Source: Baylisascaris procyonis
Taxonomy: Eukaryota; Nematoda; Chromadorea; Rhabditida; Ascarididae
DNA: 64,000 bases
Assembly: GCA_037389465.1 (NCBI GenBank)
Contig: JAZARR010000089.1
Span: 2,666,001-2,730,000, forward strand
Direction of reading: 5' to 3'
Each line of letters opens with the position of its first letter. Positions within the stretch are counted from its first letter, which is position 1. Shown here piece by piece: positions 56,821 to 64,000 of this stretch. Position numbers and translations under genes: made by a program. The notes beneath the pieces are model-generated. The model searched no databases, had not been told where the DNA came from, and was given only the letters and a program-made list of their open reading frames with translations.

Positions 56821-58665
56821 ATGTCAAAGGCTTTTCGCAAAGCAATTTCAATTGAGAACCGCTCCCTCGTTGGGCTCATCCAGGAAGCACGCGAGTTCAC
56901 AGTTAACCAACCCGACGCGCAGCTCCCCTTCGATGATCAAATAGCTGCTCGTGATCAACAAAGGCGCAAATTCCTCAATCACCGAACCCGAATCGAACAA
57001 CGCATCATCTCTATTACACGCCATCATGACAGATGGCTGACCTTTCTGGAAACGACCGGAAAAGCAGCGGAAGAAATAGCCTTTTACGACCAAGTGACGA
57101 ATGATCCGGACAATTTCCTCGAAGTCCTAATCACTGCGTCAGACACCAACGCGAACTTGACTTCACATATCGATTACATCACCGACATCATTGCAGCAGC
57201 AACTGCACGCCATACCGCTAACTCACCTCTCACTCAACCTCAACAGGTACTCTCTCCGGAATCCACTAATCGAGCGATACACGACATACGCCTACCGAAA
57301 TTGCAACTCAAACCATTTTACGGCGATTTAGCAAAATGGCCACAATTCAAAGCCACCTTTCAGTCAGCAGTCGGCAATAATCCCAATCTCTCGCCTATCC
57401 AGAAACTTAACTATCTCCTGAATTCACTCGAAGGCGCAGCCGCACGTGCCGTTACAGGCTACGCACTTTCACCAGAAAACTACGACATAGTCTGGAATGC
57501 CCTTGAACAGCAATTTGGTTCTTCCGACGCGATCATCAATTCTCTCTATACACAACTTGAAAATCTGCCAAAAGCAGATCGCGATATCCGATCAATAGTG
57601 GACGAACTCGAATGTATCCTACGACAACTGGAAACTCAAGGTGAAAACCTCGAAACCCGAATGATTCATCGTACAATCGAGAAGAAATTACCCCACTGGG
57701 TCCTTCTACACCTTGAAGACGAAAAAGAAAAGTTAACGTGCTGGTCAGTACAGACACTTCGCGAAACTCTCCGCAAACTCGCGCTTAAGCGAGAGAAAGT
57801 GCAAGGAACTTATCGAGACCAAGACGCTTCTCGTCCAAACACCAACGTTCCACGATCCGATCATCCAACTACAGCCCGGTCTGTAATCCGCTCAACCCCA
57901 CGCCAACCGTCTCGCCCTAGCTACACCAATAAATCATCCTATATTTCTGCATTCCCCGTCTCGACCCGATCACAGCCACTCACCAAAGTAGCCCCACAGT
58001 CACTACATTGTGCTTTCTGTGGGGACGGGCACTGGAGCGACCAGTGCAAGAAATATGCAACGGCCCAAGAACGTACACAGAGGGCAATAGCGAAAAGGCT
58101 TTGCTTCAATTGCCTACGAGAAGGCCATGGAACAAGAAACTGCCCAAAAAAGAAGGAATGCTTCTACTGCAAAAGGCAAGGACATTGCGCCGCGTTATGC
58201 AAACAACGTGCAACGCCAATGCAGCAGTTTTCGCCTACGCGCACACGAGTGCAAGCAGCGAATACAACTAAAGAAGAATCAAATAGCGCTAACGAAACAA
58301 AAAGCGACGAGGAAATCAAAATGATCGCAACGACAGTAATCCGCAGCAAGGATCCGCACGAAACGACAAGAGGAGACGCGAAATCAGCGACACTACTTCT
58401 ATGTAAGGAAGTATTGGTGTCGAATGTGAACGACCCGCGACGCGCAGCCGTAGTGACTGCATTTTTCGACTCAGGGTGTCAAGGCACCTTTGTGACCAAC
58501 GAGCTGGTAAAGAAGCTACAGTTGGAAACGAGCTCGTCGCAAAAGCTAACGATATGCGGATTCGGAAGCAAGAATCCGACAACGTACGAATCGAAGCAAG
58601 TAGCGCTCAATATCCATCTGATGAATGGCTCGACGAAGCGAATAGAGGCGAAATCTATGGAATGA
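56821..58665 (+). CDS. gag: Gag with N-terminal protease part (copy 2)
   Basis: 614 codons, protein identical to copy 1 as far as I can read: Gag domain from residue 158, three zinc knuckles, protease DSG at 550-552, stop TGA 58663-58665 inside the protease. Confidence 0.85.
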   Translation: MSKAFRKAISIENRSLVGLIQEAREFTVNQPDAQLPFDDQIAARDQQRRKFLNHRTRIEQRIISITRHHDRWLTFLETTGKAAEEIAFYDQVTNDPDNFLEVLITASDTNANLTSHIDYITDIIAAATARHTANSPLTQPQQVLSPESTNRAIHDIRLPKLQLKPFYGDLAKWPQFKATFQSAVGNNPNLSPIQKLNYLLNSLEGAAARAVTGYALSPENYDIVWNALEQQFGSSDAIINSLYTQLENLPKADRDIRSIVDELECILRQLETQGENLETRMIHRTIEKKLPHWVLLHLEDEKEKLTCWSVQTLRETLRKLALKREKVQGTYRDQDASRPNTNVPRSDHPTTARSVIRSTPRQPSRPSYTNKSSYISAFPVSTRSQPLTKVAPQSLHCAFCGDGHWSDQCKKYATAQERTQRAIAKRLCFNCLREGHGTRNCPKKKECFYCKRQGHCAALCKQRATPMQQFSPTRTRVQAANTTKEESNSANETKSDEEIKMIATTVIRSKDPHETTRGDAKSATLLLCKEVLVSNVNDPRRAAVVTAFFDSGCQGTFVTNELVKKLQLETSSSQKLTICGFGSKNPTTYESKQVALNIHLMNGSTKRIEAKSME

Positions 58666-59793
58666 ATTACGCAAAAGATTCAAACTGTCGACCTAACTCG
58701 AGAAGACTTGGACGGCCTCGAGCAGCAAAAAGCAACAAAGCTGACATTGCCTACGAAGTGGAAAGCGCCGAGTGTGGTGATCGGCATCGATTATTATCAC
58801 CAGTTTTTCAATGGGGACGCGAAACATTTGAATTCAGGATTCGAACTGATCGACTCAGAAGTGGGTGCAATGGTCGCTGGGAGAGGACGCATGAAAAATG
58901 CAAGCGGCGACAAGAGAAGACACACGCAAGCAATCAACCTAATCGCCTCGCTTCAAGTGAGCGCTGACGACAACTCGATGACCCACGGAGATGATAGAAG
59001 ACAATTCGAGCCGGGAGATCCTCACTTGGAACGAGAAGATCCCAAAGACGAGGACGAACTTGAAAATCCCGAAGACAGCTTGAAATGCCATATCGCGACA
59101 ACCGAGATAACAGAAGAACGCAACGCAGCGGCGAAAAGGAAGAACGCGAAGAAGTCGACAATAAGGATCAGTAAGGGCAGCAACATTCGTTTCTTCCTAC
59201 TCATGAATGTTATGATCATGTTCAGGCCGAACCTCGAAACGTCGACAGCAGCCCCGACGATTAGAGGACAATTTTGTCCGATGGGATCAGCATTGACTGC
59301 GTATATACCCCTACCGGTCGACCATGACTGCTCCAGGAAAACCGAGTCACGGATCCAGAAGGCAAACGTGACAGTGTACAGGAAACAGTTTGTCAGAATG
59401 AACGCCAGTTACTGTTCCCGAACGCAACGAACTGTATGCACTGATGCTCTTCTGCGCTGGCATCTCAGCGTAGCAGGCGATAACACGAATACGACACGAG
59501 TACCGGCAGATACTTGCAACGAAATGGCTGTGGACAAGACGGTCTATGGTCAACCTCTTTACAAGAAAAGCAAGCATCAGTGGAGTACGAACAACCCCGT
59601 CACCTATAGCTATGGATGGATTGGGCAGCGTTGTACGACAACGACGAACTACTACTTCGAAGAAGGAGAGATAGTAGTCCAAGACGGCTCGCACATTTTG
59701 ACCGACCTGGCCGTCTCCTGTTCCTTTCAAGGAGGCAAGTGCATCACCCCAACAGCGACGATACTGTGGAATCCTGCACCAACTCAAACATCG
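58666..59793 (+). pseudogene. Protease C-terminal part fused to envelope-like part (copy 2)
   Basis: In frame after the TGA; same deletion of polymerase and integrase and same hydrophobic segment (59185-59223). Confidence 0.65.
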
Positions 59794-60426
59794 CTGCCAC
59801 TACCACCAGCAGGGACGATTCGAAGCATATCTAACAGAAGATCGAGTACTCATCGAAGCCCTACAAGAGGTTTTCGTGAAATCGAGAAATCAATCCGCTA
59901 TCGATCAACACTGCAGTTTTGACCGACCGTGGAAAATGGAAAACGGTGTGATCCTGACCTTGGGATCTCCTGCGATGGACCAGAACGACACAGCAAACGA
60001 AGTGAAAGCATTTCTGCTGGAACAGGGAGATCCAGCACCTGATCCGGAAAACACACGTTTTCAGTACCTTTATCAGCGTCTGAAGGAAATGAACGGACGC
60101 CATATCGAGGAAGCTTTTCAGCGCATATGCAACAATCGAAATCGAATAAATACAATCGTGCGATGGATCAGTGGAAAAGATCCAGCCTACATCGCGAGGA
60201 TGCTAACGAACCGAACAGACATAACTGGTGAGGCAGTCGAAGGAGGGATACTCATCTCGAAATGCATCCATCAGCCTTCCGATGGAGCAGAAAACGTTAA
60301 ACGAGAAAAAGGGGATCCGATCTTCAATAAGCAGGTCATCCAAGCCCTTGAACAACGAAAAGCCTACTGGACGACGACAGTACTGGATCGAGCCCTGAGC
60401 GGAGGCCAACAGGCCTCCGCTCAGGG
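59777..60426 (+). pseudogene. Envelope-like remnant, second part (copy 2)
   Basis: Frame shifted relative to the preceding part, open into the hairpin; chance stop at 60448. Confidence 0.55.
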
Positions 60427-60428
60427 CT
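60391..60428. other. Junction hairpin, copy 2
   Basis: Same 17-bp stem and AACA loop as 54078-54115. Confidence 0.95.
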
Positions 60429-60497
60429 TCAAGCCACAATGCCGATAGAGGCAATGAGCTGAGACGCGGGATTACCTCAAACTTGGGTAATTAAACC
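60427..60497 (-). pseudogene. SL1: SL1 RNA pseudogene (Sm site lost), copy 2
   Basis: Exon 60476-60497 canonical; same hairpin replacement of the 3' part as at 54114. Confidence 0.9.
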
Positions 60498-60854
60498 GGA
60501 GAAAGAGAGGCCACTATCGACGAGTGCGCAAGCGTAAACCACATTGAATAATTTGGCGTCCCTAACGTCAAATAAACGCGATAAAAGATGTTCACCAATA
60601 TCGAATAAAGTTGAAAAAATAAATTCGCTAGCATCGAAAACGTAAGAAAAAATCTCCTCTACTAGCGGCGGCGAGTGTATTTGAGAAAAAATTTCCCTTG
60701 AACTGGGTATAATACTTCGAGAAATATAAACTATCGCAATGTTTCTCATTAATATTTGCGGCCGTAGAAATTTTTACGATCTCCAATTTCACAACATCAT
60801 TAGACGATTATTGCTCATTAATAGGCATATTTTTTAAAGAGTGAAAAAAGTTTC

Positions 60855-60973
60855 GCTTACAGAAACCTGGGATTCCCAAGCCGTCTCCGATCCAAGTACT
60901 AACCAGGCCCAACGTTGCTTAACTTGACAGATCGGACGGGATGTCGTGCTTTCAACGTGGTATGGCCTTAAGC
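60855..60973 (-). pseudogene. 5S rRNA: 5S rRNA copy with damaged helix I, copy 2
   Basis: Same 119-nt form with C6A and altered 3' arm as at 54543. Confidence 0.8.
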
Positions 60974-61263
60974 ACTTAAACTGAAAATATTTCACAATTA
61001 TCAATACGTACACCACATAACGGTTGGTGCCTATCTATCTAGCATAATTGAAGAGTGAATTTTAAATGGCAAGCAAAATGAGTGAAAACATCTCAAGTGA
61101 AAATTCTAAGAGGGAAAATTTGACTTATTTTACGAGTTTTCACTATTCGCATTAATGCATTTTTTTTTTGCTTGCCTATTCATATACGTTTATTTCGATG
61201 TGTTTCAGCACATTTTAAGCACATGGATTGAGTTGCGCGCTTACGTTGAACTTTGAAGATTAG

Positions 61264-61369
61264 TGCTTCGCCATAAGGCAAAGCGTTCCAAAATTTTTCT
61301 TCAAGCCACAATGCCGATAGAGGCAATGAGCTGAAACGCGGGATTACCTCAAACTTGGGTAATTAAACC
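61264..61369 (-). ncRNA. SL1: SL1 spliced leader RNA
   Basis: Exon 61348-61369 canonical, Sm site and hairpin present. Confidence 0.95.
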
Positions 61370-61728
61370 GGAGAAGGAGACGTCACTCTCGACGAGTGCG
61401 CAAGCGTAAACCACATTGAATAATTTGGCGTCCCTAACGTCAAATAAACTCGATAAAAGATGTTCACCAATATCGAATAAAGTTGAAAAAATAAATTCGC
61501 TAGCATCGAAAACGTAAAAAAAAAAATCTCCTCTACTAGCGGCGGCGAGTGTATTTGAGAAAAAATTTCCCTTGAACTGGGTATAATACTTCGAGAAATA
61601 TAAACTATCGCAATGTTTCTCATTAATATTTGCGGCCGTAGAAATTTTTACGATCTCCAATTTCACCACATCATTAGACGATTATTGCTCATTAATAGGC
61701 ATATTTTTTAAAGAGTGAAAAAAGTTTC

Positions 61729-61846
61729 GCTTACAGCACCTGGGATTCCCAAGCCGTCTCCGATCCAAGTACTAACCAGGCCCAACGTCGCTTAACTTGA
61801 CAGATCGGACGGGATGTCGTGCTTTCAACGTGGTATGGCCGTAAGC
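61729..61846 (-). rRNA. 5S rRNA: 5S ribosomal RNA flanking element copy 3
   Basis: CGACGT helix II variant; LTR begins 2-3 bp upstream. Confidence 0.95.
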
Positions 61847-61848
61847 AC

Positions 61849-62582
61849 TGTCGCGAACATTCGCGAAAGCGTTACATCTATTTACGATATCGATGCAGCC
61901 GGCGAACCGGAAATGTCGGTCAGAGAAAGCATCATGACTAACTTAAGAAGAGTAAATCACAACGAATACAGTCACTAACGCTAAATGCTAATTCATCGTT
62001 GAGCAACCATAAAGCGAATATTTGTTTACGATATCGATGCAGCTAAAGAGCCGGAGATATTAATATTCGCGAAAGCGCTGCGTTTGTTTACAATACCGAT
62101 GCAGCTGGAGAGCGGGAGATATCAATCGAAGACGGCATCATGAATGGCATAAGAAGAGCAAGTCACGACGAATACATTGACTATCGCTAATTGCTAAGAC
62201 ACCGATCTATGAAACCAGATACGCCGCTCATAACGCCCTCAACAGTTCACGCCTCTCACAAGCTTAAATTGATCATTCAACTCGCCCAATGACCGACAGT
62301 GAAGACGCATTGGGCTCAGCTTCTCATATATGTCGATCGAATTCTTCATTCAACTCTTAGCTTGTGTACTTGTTCAGTTAATCCCCTTGTAAAAACTGTT
62401 CATGCGATTTCTGTTACGAATGGTCATTGGACCAACAATCTCTCTACTCCAGATATTAGCCTTTGCTAGACCTATTTGAAGTGCCAACGATTCGCTATAT
62501 CATGTGTATTTGTTGTGTCGCATATCGCTTCATTGTTTACTCGAATATAAGGTTTAATTACCCAAGTTTGAGGTCCGACGGG
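61849..62582 (+). repeat. 5' LTR-like region, copy 3
   Basis: As copy 2, including the ACTAACTTAAG variant. Confidence 0.6.
62551..62572 (+). other. SL1 exon embedded in retroelement, copy 3
   Basis: Exact exon followed by GT. Confidence 0.95.
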
Positions 62583-62594
62583 TGGCGAGCCCGC
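62583..62594 (+). other. Putative primer-binding site, copy 3
   Basis: TGGCGAGCCCGC. Confidence 0.55.
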
Positions 62595-63133
62595 AGTACC
62601 AAGTAATCAAACTTGGGACGAAAACGGTGACCGATCCAGAAGGGGCACAAGTGGACGAGCCCGCGATCAGACCTGTTTAAGACTTTCGATATTTCGAGTT
62701 CTCTTTTATCCAGTTCGAACGACCCGATATTCATTTATAGCGAACAGACAGCTAAACGAAGAGAGCAAAACTCTCACCCATATTTCGAGACTCTCGCGAT
62801 AAAAGGAGCAAACCCCGCTTTGTGTGGCAAATATACGGGAGGTCAAATCTTGATTGTCACATTGTGCCATTGAAACGACGAACTTGTATTGTGAAGCTGT
62901 TGTATTATAACCTCATCTGTATTCGTGCTTACTCGTTCATAAACACATAATACGATTGTGTTTTTACTTGTGTACTCGCGGGGGAGCCAACCGACCAGTG
63001 GAGTACATCGACTCCCAACGACTCCCGACCACACCACCAACCACCATACTAACTGCTGTTCGCTACATGGTGCGTCTGGTAACCACGAATTGAACCTGTC
63101 GATTGCTTGGCAAACGCAACCTTACGAATCAAA
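62595..63133 (+). other. Retroelement leader, copy 3
   Basis: Counterpart of 49969-50507; no gene seen. Confidence 0.5.
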
Positions 63134-64000
63134 ATGTCAAAGGCTTTTCGCAAAGCAATTTCAATTGAGAACCGCTCCCTCGTTGGGCTCATCCAGGAAG
63201 CACGCGAGTTCACAGTTAACCAACCCGACGCGCAGCTCCCCTTCGATGATCAAATAGCTGCTCGTGATCAACAAAGGCGCAAATTCCTCAATCACCGAAC
63301 CCGAATCGAACAACGCATCATCTCTATTACACGCCATCATGACAGATGGCTGACCTTTCTGGAAACGACCGGAAAAGCAGCGGAAGAAATAGCCTTTTAC
63401 GACCAAGTGACGAATGATCCGGACAATTTCCTCGAAGTCCTAATCACTGCGTCAGACACCAACGCGAACTTGACTTCACATATCGATTACATCACCGACA
63501 TCATTGCAGCAGCAACTGCACGCCATACCGCTAACTCACCTCTCACTCAACCTCAACAGGTACTCTCTCCGGAATCCACTAATCGAGCGATACACGACAT
63601 ACGCCTACCGAAATTGCAACTCAAACCATTTTACGGCGATTTAGCAAAATGGCCACAATTCAAAGCCACCTTTCAGTCAGCAGTCGGCAATAATCCCAAT
63701 CTCTCGCCTATCCAGAAACTTAACTATCTCCTGAATTCACTCGAAGGCGCAGCCGCACGTGCCGTTACAGGCTACGCACTTTCACCAGAAAACTACGACA
63801 TAGTCTGGAATGCCCTTGAACAGCAATTTGGTTCTTCCGACGCGATCATCAATTCTCTCTATACACAACTTGAAAATCTGCCAAAAGCAGATCGCGATAT
63901 CCGATCAATAGTGGACGAACTCGAATGTATCCTACGACAACTGGAAACTCAAGGTGAAAACCTCGAAACCCGAATGATTCATCGTACAATCGAGAAGAAA
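63134..64000 (+). CDS. gag: Gag, partial (copy 3)
   Basis: ATG at 63134; 289 codons to the window edge, covering the N-terminal region and the start of the DUF1759-like domain. The frame is open to the last base. Confidence 0.85.
   Translation, partial: MSKAFRKAISIENRSLVGLIQEAREFTVNQPDAQLPFDDQIAARDQQRRKFLNHRTRIEQRIISITRHHDRWLTFLETTGKAAEEIAFYDQVTNDPDNFLEVLITASDTNANLTSHIDYITDIIAAATARHTANSPLTQPQQVLSPESTNRAIHDIRLPKLQLKPFYGDLAKWPQFKATFQSAVGNNPNLSPIQKLNYLLNSLEGAAARAVTGYALSPENYDIVWNALEQQFGSSDAIINSLYTQLENLPKADRDIRSIVDELECILRQLETQGENLETRMIHRTIEKK

Larger units (their letters stand above)
54114..60426. repeat. Composite tandem repeat, copy 2
   Basis: SL1 pseudogene, damaged 5S, SL1, 5S, retroelement. 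Element part is collinear with copy 1 at a 6313-bp offset, with few substitutions (for example ACTAACTTAAG for ACAAACTCAAG near 55623). Confidence 0.9.
55536..60426 (+). mobile_element. BEL/Pao-type retroelement, copy 2
   Basis: Same layout and same defects as copy 1 (protease TGA, missing RT/RH/IN, envelope frameshift, 3' hairpin), so these arose before the duplication. Confidence 0.85.
60427..64000. repeat. Composite tandem repeat, copy 3 (partial)
   Basis: Repeats copy 2 until the window ends inside gag. It shares copy-2-specific bases (GAAACC in the damaged 5S, CATAACGG, ACTAACTTAAG), so it was derived from copy 2 or its ancestor rather than copy 1. Confidence 0.9.
61849..64000 (+). mobile_element. 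BEL/Pao-type retroelement, copy 3 (cut by window end)
   Basis: Only the LTR-like region, leader and first 289 gag codons are inside the window. Confidence 0.85.

Overview
The window is nematode nuclear DNA. The evidence is a tandem array in which every unit carries a 5S rRNA gene and an SL1 spliced-leader RNA gene, with the exact 22-nt nematode SL1 exon, and next to it an LTR retroelement of BEL/Pao type. 5S-SL1 linkage is an established nematode arrangement. I cannot name the species.

Positions 1-49222 hold 56 complete SL1 genes and 57 5S genes, all on the minus strand, in units of 870-877 bp. In the direction of transcription the order is SL1, about 295 bp of spacer, 5S, a pol III T-run, about 357 bp of spacer, then the next SL1. 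Units up to about 14.6 kb are almost identical (class A, 875-877 bp). Units 17-18 (14.6-16 kb) are hybrids. From about 16.4 kb a second class (B, 870-875 bp) takes over and becomes steadily more variable towards 48 kb, where SL1 and 5S variants gather. This is the pattern expected of an array homogenised inside and decaying at its edge.

At 49223 an LTR-type element starts 2-3 bp upstream of a 5S transcription start. It has an LTR-like 5' region, a tRNA-type primer-binding site and a gag/protease ORF (DUF1759-like Gag, three zinc knuckles, DSG protease broken by an in-frame TGA). Reverse transcriptase, RNase H and integrase are absent. A frameshifted envelope-like remnant follows. The element carries a perfect plus-strand SL1 exon followed by GT, just 5' of the primer-binding site. 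Its 3' end is cut off at a 17-bp perfect hairpin fused to the middle of an SL1 gene.

From 47802 to the end of the window, a composite of about 6.3 kb (two 5S-SL1 units plus the truncated element) is repeated in tandem: 47802-54113, 54114-60426, and 60427 onward, where the window ends. The junctions are identical, so the array edge appears to have been amplified together with the element. Each new composite starts with a chimeric SL1 pseudogene that has lost its Sm site and 3' stem, then a damaged 5S copy, then an intact SL1 and an intact 5S.

Functionally, 5S RNA (pol III) feeds the ribosome and SL1 RNA supplies the capped leader trans-spliced onto pre-mRNAs. The retroelement copies look non-autonomous.
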